DNA of 64,000 nt, from assembly GCF_002741015.1 (NCBI RefSeq), contig NZ_CP016620.1:248001-312000 (forward strand), written 5' to 3'. The notes under the pieces are model-generated. The model searched no databases. It was not told where the DNA came from and was given only the letters and a program-made list of their open reading frames with translations. A program made the translations under genes and the position numbers. The stretch is from Microvirga ossetica (lineage in GTDB: Bacteria; Pseudomonadota; Alphaproteobacteria; Rhizobiales; Beijerinckiaceae). Shown one piece after another: positions 42,599-52,121 of the stretch (position 1 is the first letter of the stretch; every line of letters begins with the position of its first letter).

Positions 42599-43075
42599 AT
42601 GAACGCTTGCAACGCTGCAAAGCGGTTCTTTCGATTATATCGCCTCCATTGTGTCGATCCCAACCGAGACACGCTGTTTTCTGTCCTCGAGGCCGCTCAT
42701 AGTCTGAACGACCGACTGAAAATCGCCCACAACGTCGACTTCTTCGATCTGCAGGAATTTTCAGCGCTGAAATGTCTGAGGAATTTCTTCCATCATAACG
42801 AAGAACTGCGGCATGTGGTCAGAGTCGTGCCAGCGGGGAGCTACCCAGTTATCACTGACCTGATGATCTTGTGCCTCGTTCCCAGCGATATCGTTGAGAG
42901 TGCGGTCAACGAGACGAGGGGACGGCACAAGGAGGAAGCCAGGCAGGCGTGCGGCGCCGTGTTTCACTGGTACGGCCCGGTTGTGAACATCAACCCGGCA
43001 CTCTTTAACTTCGTGGTTGGTGGTTATGAATGCAGCAGGTGTCTCCCTCAGCGAAGAGGCCTTCCAGGAATTTGA
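42599..43075 (+). CDS. Hypothetical protein, 158 aa
   Basis: It starts MNACNAAKRFFRLYRLHCVD and has TLFSVLEAAHSLNDRLKIAH, FSALKCLRNFFHHNEELRHV and TDLMILCLVPSDIVESAVNE. This resembles conserved host- or phage-type hypothetical proteins with no assigned function. The last 17 codons overlap the next frame, so the natural C-terminus may have been lost by a frameshift near 43030. Confidence 0.5.
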   Translation: MNACNAAKRFFRLYRLHCVDPNRDTLFSVLEAAHSLNDRLKIAHNVDFFDLQEFSALKCLRNFFHHNEELRHVVRVVPAGSYPVITDLMILCLVPSDIVESAVNETRGRHKEEARQACGAVFHWYGPVVNINPALFNFVVGGYECSRCLPQRRGLPGI

Positions 43076-43196
43076 GGACAGCTACCGATACGAAGGGGAT
43101 CATGGACACTCCCATCGTATCAACGGGCGAATTACCACGCGTGCTGGGGACATCGAGCAGTTGCTCGCTGATATAATGGGTACGAAGGGACTTTAG
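43026..43196 (+). CDS. Hypothetical protein, 56 aa
   Basis: It starts MNAAGVSLSEEAFQEFEDSY and continues RINGRITTRAGDIEQLLADI. The sequence is acidic and well structured. It may be a separate gene or the displaced end of the 42599 gene. Confidence 0.4.
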   Translation: MNAAGVSLSEEAFQEFEDSYRYEGDHGHSHRINGRITTRAGDIEQLLADIMGTKGL

Positions 43197-43279
43197 AGGC
43201 TCCCGATAGCGAATCCCGGCATTACTGGGGCCAGCCCATCGGCGATCCGGAGCAGGGCAGGGGGCGATTTTTCAGCCTG

Positions 43280-43447
43280 ATGACCGAACGTGACCTGTTC
43301 GGCACCATCCGGCTCGTCCGCAACTGGGGGCCGGTCGGCTCCGAGGGCCGGGAGCAGGTCGAGATCTTCCCCAATGAAACGGAAGCGGCTCAGGCTTTGG
43401 AGACCTGGGCCACAGCCCAGCGGCAAAAGGGCTATACGGATCTTTGA
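43280..43447 (+). CDS. WGR-domain protein (short, possibly truncated)
   Basis: The frame reads MTERDLFGTIRLVRNWGPVG then EQVEIFPNETEAAQALETWA and ends RQKGYTDL. This is the WGR fold (here NWGPVG replaces NWGRIG). In-frame sequence upstream (RHYWGQPIGDPEQGRGRFFS) continues the domain to about 43190 but has no start codon, so the gene may have lost its beginning. Bacterial stand-alone WGR proteins are small; some bind DNA or poly-ADP-ribose-like ligands. Confidence 0.6.
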   Translation: MTERDLFGTIRLVRNWGPVGSEGREQVEIFPNETEAAQALETWATAQRQKGYTDL

Positions 43448-43852
43448 TCGCAACACAATCCTCATTTCGAGAGCATGAGGGTTTGCGGGTGATCCAACAG
43501 TAGGTTGAGATCTGCAAGCGGAAGATCATGACCACCAGTGGTTATCTATTCTACAGCGACCCTCTTTCACCAGGCAGTTGCCTAACTAAGTCGGAACTTT
43601 CTCAGGCTTTCCCGAGGCAAAGCAACCGGAGGCAACACTCGTTCGGTAAAACGTACGAATTTTGGGCGGCGCGCCCGGACCCTTCGATGTGTTGATGCTT
43701 TCTCTCCTGCAAAAACAAAAATATGCTACTTTACGGTTCGACAGTAGAAAATTTATCTATCATTGCGGGTTCTTTTAAAGGAACGTTCTAATTGAACTTT
43801 GCGAAGGAGCAAGGCAGTTTCTTGTTCAGAAACATAGCTGAGGAAAACTGCG
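43448..43852. promoter_or_regulatory. AT-rich leader of peptide ABC operon
   Basis: No gene is visible in these 405 bp. The part from 43690 to 43800 is strongly AT-rich (AAAAACAAAAATATGCTACT, AGAAAATTTATCTATC), unlike its neighbours, and probably holds the promoter for the operon that starts at 43853. No operator or riboswitch fold is obvious by eye. Confidence 0.4.
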
Positions 43853-45454
43853 ATGAAGGCCACGCGCCGGGATGTTCTAGCTGGACTGAGCGCTTCTCTC
43901 AGCGTGGCCGCACTAGTCGGCAGGTCAGGGTCAGCAAACGCTAGTTCACCTGTCAAAGGTGGCGTGCTGCGTATGTGGGTCAACGAGCCGACAACGTTGA
44001 CGAGCGCCTATACGTCGGCAGGCCAGACCTATTACACCTCCGGCAAGATCTTCGATGGCCTCGTCGAGTACGATTTCGACATGAAGCCAAAGCCGAAGCT
44101 GGCAACCTCATGGGACCTTTCGGCGGATGGTCTAACTCTGCGCTTCACCCTTCGGAACGACGTGAAATGGCACGATGGCAAACCCTTCACGTCGAGTGAC
44201 CTGCAATATTCGGCGCTCGAGGTCTGGCGGAAACTCCATCCGCGCGGGCGTTCGACGTGGGCGAACCTGGCTGACGTGGAAACACCCAATGCCACCACCG
44301 CAATCTTTCGGTTTTCAAAGCCCTCGCCCTACGTGCTCAACGCACTGATCAGCCCGGAAGCACAGGTGCTGCCGCGCCATCTCTATGAGGGCAAGGATGT
44401 CCTGACAAATCCGGCCAACATTGCCCCGGTAGGGAATGGCCCGTTCAGGTTCAAGGAATGGCAGCGTGGCGATTATATCCTTCTCGAGCGCAATCCGGAC
44501 TATTGGAACAAGGGTAAGCCCTATCTCGACCAGATCATCTACCGCGTCATCCCAGACGCCGCCTCCCGCTCCGTCGCCTTCGAGGCGAATGAAATCGATA
44601 TCGGTGGAGGTATTCCGATCTCGCTTGCGGACGCGAGGCGGCTGGAGAAGATCCCGACGCTGGAAATTCCCGAGCGTGGGGCTGAGGCATATGGCAACAA
44701 CACGTTTCTGGAAGTGAATGTCCGGCGCCCTCATCTCCAGGACAAGCGTGTGCGTCGGGCGCTTCTGCACAGCCTGGATCGCAATTTCATCCTCAAGAAC
44801 ATTTTCTTTAATTTCGGTCAGGTCGCGACGGGGCCGATTCCCTATACGATCGGCACCTTCTACACAGCTGACGTACCCAAATACGAGTATAGTCTCGACA
44901 AGGCGAATAGCCTGCTGGACGAGGCCGGCCAGAAGCGTAGCGCCGATGGCACCCGTTTCAAGATGACGATCGATGTCCTCCCCTTCGGCGAGTACTACTT
45001 CAGGCTGGCTGATTATCTGAAGCAGCAACTCACCTTGCTGGGGATCGTGGCTGAGATTCGCAACGCCGATTTCGCGACCTATTACAGGCGGATCTATACA
45101 GATTACGATTTCGATATCACCTGCAGTGGTGCGTCCGCGCTTACCGACCCCACCATCGGCGTCCAGAGGTTCTTCTGGTCGAAAAACATCATCAAGGGCG
45201 TCCCGTTTTCGAACGGCACCGGCTACAGCAATCCTGAGGTCGACGCCATTCTAGAGGCAGCCCAGACAGAAATCGATCCGCAGAAGCGCGTGGCGCTCTT
45301 CCACCAATTCCAGCAGAAGGTCGTTGACGATCTACCGATCCTGCCGATGTGTGATGTGCCGTACTTCACGGTGAAGAACAGGGCCGTGAAGAACACGGAG
45401 ATTTCACCCTTCGGGATCAGCGACAACTTCGCCGAAGCATATATCGAGGGCTGA
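43853..45454 (+). CDS. Peptide-type ABC transporter substrate-binding protein
   Basis: This 533-residue SBP_bac_5-family protein has a Tat-type signal (RRDVLAGLSASLSVAAL, twin Arg). The mature region has the family signature GPFRFKEWQRGDYILLERNP and DVKWHDGKPFTSSDLQYS. It delivers peptides, opines, nickel-like chelates or other N-containing solutes to the DppB/DppC pore. It is the first gene of the 43853-53627 operon. Confidence 0.9.
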   Translation: MKATRRDVLAGLSASLSVAALVGRSGSANASSPVKGGVLRMWVNEPTTLTSAYTSAGQTYYTSGKIFDGLVEYDFDMKPKPKLATSWDLSADGLTLRFTLRNDVKWHDGKPFTSSDLQYSALEVWRKLHPRGRSTWANLADVETPNATTAIFRFSKPSPYVLNALISPEAQVLPRHLYEGKDVLTNPANIAPVGNGPFRFKEWQRGDYILLERNPDYWNKGKPYLDQIIYRVIPDAASRSVAFEANEIDIGGGIPISLADARRLEKIPTLEIPERGAEAYGNNTFLEVNVRRPHLQDKRVRRALLHSLDRNFILKNIFFNFGQVATGPIPYTIGTFYTADVPKYEYSLDKANSLLDEAGQKRSADGTRFKMTIDVLPFGEYYFRLADYLKQQLTLLGIVAEIRNADFATYYRRIYTDYDFDITCSGASALTDPTIGVQRFFWSKNIIKGVPFSNGTGYSNPEVDAILEAAQTEIDPQKRVALFHQFQQKVVDDLPILPMCDVPYFTVKNRAVKNTEISPFGISDNFAEAYIEG

Positions 45455-45476
45455 GGCAGGGTCGAGCAAGACACAG

Positions 45477-46457
45477 ATGACCTCTTACTTTCAGGTTATC
45501 CTGAGCCGCATCGTCCAAGCGGCGATAACGGTTCTCGGCATCGTGGCCATCAACTTCGTTGTCCTCAATCTGGCGCCTGGAGATATGGCAGAGGTGATGG
45601 CCGGTCAGGCGGGGGGGGCAGGCGAGGGATATATCGAGCAGATCCGTGCGCAGTTCGGTCTCGACCAGCCTCTCATCGTGCGGTTTGGACACTACCTCGC
45701 CAACCTCCTTCAGTTCGATCTCGGCTATTCCTTCTCTCGCAATCTTCCGGTTTCAACCGTCCTGTTCGAACGCCTCCCCGCAACCCTCCTGCTGATGGGG
45801 AGTGCCATCGGGCTGGCCTTCCTCATTGGAGGCGTGCTCGGAGCCTTTGCTGCGCGCCGTGCAAACTCATTCGCCGATACGATCATCTCGGTGATCTCCG
45901 TCCTCGGCTATGCGACACCCTTATTCTGGCTCGGTTTGATGATGGTGCTCCTGTTTACGATCAAGCTGGGATGGCTTCCCTCAAGCGGTATGCGTACGAT
46001 CGGCAGTCGTGCGACTGGCTGGGCCGCTTTCTTCGATTTGGTTCGCCATGCAGCCATGCCGACCGTGACCCTTGCGCTGTTCTATATTGCTGTCTTCACC
46101 CGTCTCATGCGGGCGTCGGTCCTTCAGGTTTCCGGGCTGGATTTCGTCACCACCGCGCGCGCGAAGGGGGCGACCGAAGGTCAGGTCTACCGCCACCATA
46201 TCTATGGAAACGCCATTCTTCCCGTAGTCACGATGCTCGGGGTGCAGATTGGAAGCATGCTCGGCGGCTCCGTCGTGGTGGAGACGATCTTCGGCTGGCC
46301 CGGTCTGGGGCGCCTCACTTTCGATGCGATCTTCTCACGGGATGTGAATCTGTTGCTGGGCGTGCTGTTCTTGTCGTCACTGCTGGTTGTAGCGGTTAAC
46401 CTGATCGTGGATCTTCTTTACACGTGGCTTGACCCACGGATAGCGCTCGCCTCATGA
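45477..46457 (+). CDS. dppB: Peptide-type ABC transporter permease DppB
   Basis: This 326-residue BPD_transp_1 permease has the ILNLAPGD-like LNLAPGDMAEVMAGQ after the first helix and the coupling motif VTTARAKGATEGQVYRHHIY. Six membrane segments. ATG at 45477, 23 bp after the binding-protein stop. It overlaps dppC by 4 bp. Confidence 0.9.
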   Translation: MTSYFQVILSRIVQAAITVLGIVAINFVVLNLAPGDMAEVMAGQAGGAGEGYIEQIRAQFGLDQPLIVRFGHYLANLLQFDLGYSFSRNLPVSTVLFERLPATLLLMGSAIGLAFLIGGVLGAFAARRANSFADTIISVISVLGYATPLFWLGLMMVLLFTIKLGWLPSSGMRTIGSRATGWAAFFDLVRHAAMPTVTLALFYIAVFTRLMRASVLQVSGLDFVTTARAKGATEGQVYRHHIYGNAILPVVTMLGVQIGSMLGGSVVVETIFGWPGLGRLTFDAIFSRDVNLLLGVLFLSSLLVVAVNLIVDLLYTWLDPRIALAS

Positions 46458-46649
46458 GCGCCGGGTTGACATTCTTCCGGCCATGGCGGCGCGGACCCGC
46501 CGTCCTGGGCTGCATCATTCTTTTTCTCACGCTGCTCGCGGCCATTTTCGCTTCTGCACTGTATCCGGAAGGTCCATGGCCACGGGTCGGCGACCCGTAT
46601 TCGCCACCCTTCGTCTCGCTGGCAACGCCGCTGGGCACCGATGGCCTAG

Positions 46650-48006
46650 TACTACAGCCGGGCATTGTGCGTTGTCTTAGACACGGAGGTGTCGCGCCAT
46701 GACGCACATGACCGAGGCTCACTGCTGGGCTGATCAACTGGATGATCTCTGCACCCGGATTGCTCCCCGTTTCGCCCGTATCGAACCGCGCCGACGCGCC
46801 CGAGCCTATCTGCAAGGGCTGCTCGCGCCGCTCAAGCGCAAGAACGGCTGGCACCTGGCCGAAGCGGCCGGTGATGCCAGCCCCGATGGCGTGCAGGACT
46901 TTCTTGCCCGCATGCACTGGGATGCCGATGCGGTGCGCGATGACCTGTGTGCCTATGTGGTCGAGCACCTCGGCGATCCCGAGGCCGTGCTGGTGCTCGA
47001 CGAGACCGGCTTCTTGAAGAAGGGCGACAAGTCGGCCGGCGTCAAACGCCAATACTCCGGCACCGCAGGCCGCATCGAGAATTGCCAGATCGGGGTGTTT
47101 CTCGCCTATGCCAGCCGGCACGGGCATGCGCTGATCGACCGGGCGCTGTACCTGCCCGAGACCTGGGCCTTCGATGCGGCACGGCGGACGGAAGCGGGCA
47201 TTCCGGAGGAGGTTGACTTCACCACCAAGCCGAAGCTCGGGCAGGCGATGCTCAAACGGGCGTTTGCGGCCGGGGTGCCGTGCACGTGGGTGGTGGGCGA
47301 CTGCGTGTATGGCGCCGATTCCCAGACGCGACGCCTGGTCGAAGCGCATGGGCGCGGCTACGTGCTGGCGGTGACCTCGGCCCAGCGGCTCGGGTTCAAG
47401 CCCGTCGAGGATTGGCTCGAGGACGTGCCGGCCAGAGGTTGGACGCGGCTCAGCGCCGGCGATGGCGCCAAGGGGCCACGGCTGTACGATTGGGCCTATC
47501 TGCCGTATCGCACGCCGCCGGTGCCGGGTTGGAAAACCGGGCTGCTGATCCGGCGCAAGAAGGGCCGCCCGCATCAGTTCACGTTCTATCTCACCCGTTC
47601 GCCGGAGGAGACGCCGCTCTCTGAGCTGGTGCGGATTGCGGGTCAGCGCTGGCGGATCGAGAGCTGCTTCGAGGAGGCCAAGGGCGAGACCGGCTTGGAC
47701 GAATACGAGGTGCGCTCGTGGACGGGCTGGTATCGCCACATCACGTTGGCCATGCTGGCGCATGCGTATCTCACCGTCGTGCGCCAGCACGCCATCGGGG
47801 GGAGAAGCCTCCGTCGTGCGCGCCGCGGGGTTGCTGCCGCTCACCGTGCCGGAGGTGCGGCGGCTGCTCTGGCATCTGGTGTGGGAGCGGCCGCCTTCGG
47901 TTGAGGCGGTGGAGCATTGGTCGACGTGGCGTCGGCGGCATCAGCAGCGTGCTCGCGAATGTCACTGGCGCAAGCGCACCCGCCGCCGTAAATCCCGGCT
48001 GTAGTA
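46650..48006 (+). mobile_element. IS701-family element, 1357 bp
   Basis: The terminal repeats are TACTACAGCCGGG (start) and its complement (end), with a 4-bp CTAG duplication at 46646-46649 and 48007-48010. That matches the YTAR target of IS701. One transposase gene fills the element. Confidence 0.92.
46699..48004 (+). CDS. IS701-family transposase, frameshifted C-terminus
   Basis: The frame MTHMTEAHCWADQLDDLCTR runs to about residue 366 with the DDE regions VLVLDETGFLKKGDKSAGVK, TWVVGDCVYGADSQTRR and WRIESCFEEAKGETGLDEYE intact. At a G6 run (47797-47802) the frame departs. The expected C-terminus (LLPLTVPEVRRLLWHLVWER to CHWRKRTRRRKSRL) is in another frame, which a G5 run would restore. Read-through in frame 0 ends at 47904. 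Catalysis could survive, or slippage at G6 may rescue it. Confidence 0.8.
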
Positions 48007-48706
48007 CTAGGGCGGAACGTGGTTGTCGGCCTCCTCTATGGCGCGAGGGTGTCGCTCACGGTCGGCCTCGTCGCGACCTTCGGCGCTGTCCTGTTCGGCG
48101 TGATCATTGGCGCGGTGGCGGGTTACGCCCGCGGCTGGGTTGATGATTGCCTGATGCGTTTCACGGAGATCTTTCAGACGATTCCTACTTTCATTTTCGT
48201 AATTGTGCTCATCGTGATCCTGCAGCCATCCCTCGCAACCATGATCGGCGCTATCGCGATCGCATCGTGGCCGCCGGTGGCGCGGCTGGTGCGAGGCGAG
48301 TTCCTGACGCTGAGCGGACGAGAATTCGTGGCATCCTGCAGACTCATAGGTCTGTCGCCCGTTCGGATCATCTTTATGGAGATCCTGCCAAACTGTCTGC
48401 CTTCGATCATCGTGATTGGATCCGTGATGGTGGCGACTGCAGTGCTGACCGAAGCCGGGCTTGCGTTCCTGGGTCTGGGTGACCCAAACGTGATGTCCTG
48501 GGGCGCCATGGTGGCAGTCGGACGCCCAGTCATTCGCTCTGCGGCCTACCTGTCGATCCTTCCAGGGCTCTGCATCCTGTCGGTGGTAATGGCGATCAAT
48601 TTCGTCAGCGAGGCCTTCAACGATTCCATGAACCCCCGGCTCCGGGCCAAATAGCCGACAGGGCCGGATTGGATGGCGCGAATTTCATATGCGGCAGGAG
48701 ACTTCT

Positions 48707-50137
48707 GTGGTCAGCAATCTCGATGAACTCGAAGCTGCGCTTTCGCGCGAGCTGGATATTTATGCCTACCCGGACCGCATATGGCCTATGCAACGGACCT
48801 CCAGCGAAGGCGAGCACGTCTTTGACGTGGTGATCGTTGGTGGTGGCCAAGCCGCCATCGGAACGGCCGTCGGCCTGATCCGCGAGCGCATTGCGAACAT
48901 CCTGCTACTGGACGAGAACGAAGCGGGTGAGGAGGGGCCTTGGGTAACTTATGCCCGCATGATTACCCTGCGTACGACCAAGAACATGCCGGGTCCTGAT
49001 GCGGATCTTCTCAACGCCTCGTTCAGAGCATGGTACGAGGCTCAATTCGGTGCGCAAGCTTGGGCGCAGTTGAACCTCGTCCCGAAAGAGCAGTGGATGG
49101 CCTACCTCAAGTGGCTCCGGCGCGTGATGGGCATCCCCGTGGAGAACAATGCCCGCGTCCGGAGGATATCGCCCCACCGCGCGGGATTCCAGGTGGAGGT
49201 GGAGGGTGCGAATGACATCAAACAGGTTCTGGCACGTAAGGTCGTCCTGGCAACTGGCCTCGGCGGAGCCGGCGGACCACGCATTCCATCGCTCGTGTCA
49301 TCCTCCGTGCCGAAGGCACGCTGGGCGCACAGCTCAGAGATGATCGACTTCGAGACCATAAGGGGAAAGCGAGTTGCTGTCCTCGGCGGAAATGCATCTG
49401 CCTTCGACAATTCGGCCGCGGCGCTCGAAGGCGGTGCGGCAGAAGTTCTGCACTTCGTCCGCCGGAAGCAGCATCCCGAGGTCAACACCCTACGCTACCT
49501 TGAGTTTGCCGGTCTCTTTCGTAACTTCATCCGTCTCGACGACGAGTGGCGGCTGCGCTTCACACGTCGTATGCTGGATCAGGGAATCCCACCTCCGCCC
49601 TATTCCATCGAGCGGTGCAATTTCCACCCGAATTTTCATCTCCTGATGGGGTGCGGCTGGATAAGCGTCAGCGAGGTGGATGGTGGCGTTGAGATAGTCA
49701 CCACTGCGGGCGAGACCCATATTGTCGACTTCCTGATCCTTGGGACTGGATTCGAGGTTGACCTGACGCGGCTCGACTTTCTCTCCGAACTGCAACCCCA
49801 TATCCAGCTTTGGCGTGACAGGATGCAACTCGGCTTGGATGCGCTGGATCAGGAGATCGGCCGCCATCCCTATCTTGGCGAAGGCCTCCAATGCATCAGC
49901 CGATCACCGGATTATGCCGATACACTCTCGAACTTGCATTTTGCGAACGGGGGCTCCCTGGCCAGCGTTGGGCCGATCTTCACGGGGATCAACGGAATGC
50001 CCTTCTTGATCCGCTGCCTCGTCGAGGCGATTTCCCGCGACTTCTTCCTGTCCGATGTGGGCGCCTACTGGGACGAGTTCACCCAGTTCGACCGCTCGGA
50101 TTTCGAAGGAAAGCGTGAGCTCCTGGCGTCAGCATGA
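48707..50137 (+). CDS. FAD/NAD(P)-dependent oxidoreductase (monooxygenase-like)
   Basis: About 476 residues. The first Rossmann motif is VVIVGGGQAAIGTAVGLIRE for FAD and the second is VAVLGGNASAFDNSAAAL for NAD(P)H. The layout resembles flavin-containing or N-hydroxylating monooxygenases. A GTG at 48707 has GCAGGAG upstream and is preferred; ATG at 48689 is the alternative. It lies between the permease and ATPase genes of a peptide-type transporter, so it probably oxidises the imported solute. The substrate is unknown. Confidence 0.8.
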   Translation: MVSNLDELEAALSRELDIYAYPDRIWPMQRTSSEGEHVFDVVIVGGGQAAIGTAVGLIRERIANILLLDENEAGEEGPWVTYARMITLRTTKNMPGPDADLLNASFRAWYEAQFGAQAWAQLNLVPKEQWMAYLKWLRRVMGIPVENNARVRRISPHRAGFQVEVEGANDIKQVLARKVVLATGLGGAGGPRIPSLVSSSVPKARWAHSSEMIDFETIRGKRVAVLGGNASAFDNSAAALEGGAAEVLHFVRRKQHPEVNTLRYLEFAGLFRNFIRLDDEWRLRFTRRMLDQGIPPPPYSIERCNFHPNFHLLMGCGWISVSEVDGGVEIVTTAGETHIVDFLILGTGFEVDLTRLDFLSELQPHIQLWRDRMQLGLDALDQEIGRHPYLGEGLQCISRSPDYADTLSNLHFANGGSLASVGPIFTGINGMPFLIRCLVEAISRDFFLSDVGAYWDEFTQFDRSDFEGKRELLASA

Positions 50138-51792
50138 CGATGCCCAGTCTCCCCAATCCGGTTCTGTCGATCGAGCATCTGACAGTGACCCTCCCGGAGG
50201 GGCGGGGGAGTGCGACTGTGCTGGACGATGTTTCCCTTACAGTCGGGGCAGGCGAAACCGTCTGCATCGTCGGTGAGAGCGGTTCGGGCAAGTCCATGAC
50301 GGCACGTGCGGTCATGAGGCTATTGCCGCCTGGGGCTGCCTTTTCGGACAAGGCGAGGATCACATTCAGCGACCAGAACCTGCTGGCTTCGTCGGAGGCC
50401 GAGATGCGGCAGATCCGTGGCGCCAGGATCGGCATGATCTTCCAAGAGCCCATGACAGCCCTTAATCCGCTGCGTCGGATCGGTTGGCAGATCAGCGAGG
50501 TCTTTTCCCTCCACACGCGGCTGTCGCGCTCGGTCATCCGGCAGAAGGTGCTCGACCTGATTTCAAGCGTCGGCATTGCCGAGCCCGAGCGCATCTACCG
50601 CTCCTACCCTCATGAACTGTCTGGAGGTCAGAGACAGCGCGCCATGATCGCCATGGCTCTGGCACTCGAACCACATCTCCTGATTGCCGATGAGCCGACA
50701 ACCGCCCTTGATGTGACCACACAGGCGAGAATCCTACGTCTTATCAAGGATGTCCAGGAACGCACTGGGACGGCCGTTCTCTTTATCACACACGACTTCG
50801 GTGTGGTCTCGGAAATTGCTGATCGTGTCGTCGTCATGAGAACAGGACGCGTGATTGAGGAAGGCAAAACGGATGCCCTCCTGAACCGTCCAGTCGACCT
50901 GTATACGCAGCAGCTGATCGCCGCAGTCCCGAAATTGACGCCCAAAGCGTCCAGTCCACCCGTATCTCCGGCAGCCTTGACCGTATCAGGCCTTTCCAAG
51001 ATCTACCGCAAGCGCAGCTTCCTCGGCGGGGGCGCGACCACCTACGCTCTCAGGCCCACGGATCTCATTCTGCCTGCGCGGTCGACCTTGGGGGTCGTGG
51101 GCGAAAGCGGGTCCGGAAAATCCACTCTGGCCCGCTGCATTGTGGGCCTCGTCCGGCCCGATACTGGATCCGTTGATGTGAACGGCACCGACTTCGCAAA
51201 GCTAACACCGCGCGCCCGGCGAAGGCGATCCCGGGAAATTCAGATGGTCTTCCAGGATCCGCAATCGTCGCTCAACCCCAGACGGCGTGCAGGAGATCTG
51301 GTGTCGCAAGGACTGATCGTGCATGGAGAAACAACCGCAAGAGCAAGGGCCAGGACCCGCGAGCTGTTCGAGCTGGTCGGTCTCGATCCGAGCACGATGG
51401 ACCGCTACCCCCATGAATTCTCTGGCGGCCAGCGGCAGAGGATTGGGCTCGCCCGCGCCCTTGCACTCGAACCCAGCATCCTGATCGCAGACGAGCCTGT
51501 CTCGGCGCTCGACGTCTCGGTCCAGGCCCAGGTGTTGGAGCTCCTTGCAAGCCTGCAGCAGAAGTTGGGCCTGTCAGTCATCTTCATCACCCACGACCTG
51601 CGCGTAGCGGCACAGATCTGCGACCGTGTCGCCGTCATGAGGCACGGTGAAATCGTGGAACAGGGCCTGACGGCAGAGGTCTTCAATAATCCGCGTCATG
51701 ACTATACGCGGCGGCTGCTCGAATCCGTTCCCGGTCGCGCTTGGAGCGGCACCGATGAGCTTGTAAGCGCTTGCTTCGAGCACACCTTGTAA
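50134..51792 (+). CDS. Fused peptide ABC transporter ATPases (DppD-DppF)
   Basis: 552 residues with two nucleotide-binding domains. Domain 1: GESGSGKSMTARAVMRL, LSGGQRQRAMIAMAL, LIADEPTTALD. Domain 2 (from about 285): GESGSGKSTLARCIVGL, FSGGQRQRIGLARAL, LIADEPVSALD. Both are complete. The DppD-specific C-terminal linker is short. It overlaps the oxidoreductase gene by 4 bp (ATGA), strong evidence for one operon. Confidence 0.93.
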   Translation: MTMPSLPNPVLSIEHLTVTLPEGRGSATVLDDVSLTVGAGETVCIVGESGSGKSMTARAVMRLLPPGAAFSDKARITFSDQNLLASSEAEMRQIRGARIGMIFQEPMTALNPLRRIGWQISEVFSLHTRLSRSVIRQKVLDLISSVGIAEPERIYRSYPHELSGGQRQRAMIAMALALEPHLLIADEPTTALDVTTQARILRLIKDVQERTGTAVLFITHDFGVVSEIADRVVVMRTGRVIEEGKTDALLNRPVDLYTQQLIAAVPKLTPKASSPPVSPAALTVSGLSKIYRKRSFLGGGATTYALRPTDLILPARSTLGVVGESGSGKSTLARCIVGLVRPDTGSVDVNGTDFAKLTPRARRRRSREIQMVFQDPQSSLNPRRRAGDLVSQGLIVHGETTARARARTRELFELVGLDPSTMDRYPHEFSGGQRQRIGLARALALEPSILIADEPVSALDVSVQAQVLELLASLQQKLGLSVIFITHDLRVAAQICDRVAVMRHGEIVEQGLTAEVFNNPRHDYTRRLLESVPGRAWSGTDELVSACFEHTL

Positions 51793-52121
51793 CCGATAGA
51801 TTCGGGGAGGATGAAGGTTTATGAGACCGTTGGAGGGGAAAGTCGCTTTGATTACCGGAGGAAGCCGCGGAATTGGTGCGGCCATCGCGCGGCGTCTGGC
51901 GGCCGACGGTGCTGACGTGGCAGTGACCTACGTCCAGCCTTCCTCCGCGCCAAAAGCGAGGGCTATTGTCGAGGAGATCCGACAATCAGGGCGCAGGGTT
52001 GAGGCCTATGAGGCAGACAATGCCATACCCGATGCGGTAACCGGTGTCATCGATCGCTGTGCCGAAGATTTCGGCCGTCTTGATATTCTCGTCAACAATG
52101 CAGCTGTATCGATCTACAAGC

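Larger units (their letters stand above)
46454..48654 (+). pseudogene. dppC: Peptide-type ABC permease DppC, cut by IS701
   Basis: The 5' part (46454-46649) starts MSAGLTFFRPWRRGPAVLGC and ends TPLGTDGL. The 3' part (48011-48654) resumes GRNVVVGLLYGARVSLTVGL and has the coupling loop FVASCRLIGLSPVRIIFMEI. The canonical joint GTDGLGR is recovered exactly when the IS and one CTAG are removed, giving a normal 279-residue permease. With the IS present the pore lacks its second subunit, so the transporter is dead unless the IS leaves. Confidence 0.92.

Noticed and set aside
46396..47844. 482-codon minus-strand frame across the IS701 transposase
   Set aside because: It is antisense to the intact DDE transposase and dppC; high GC at third positions creates long empty frames here.
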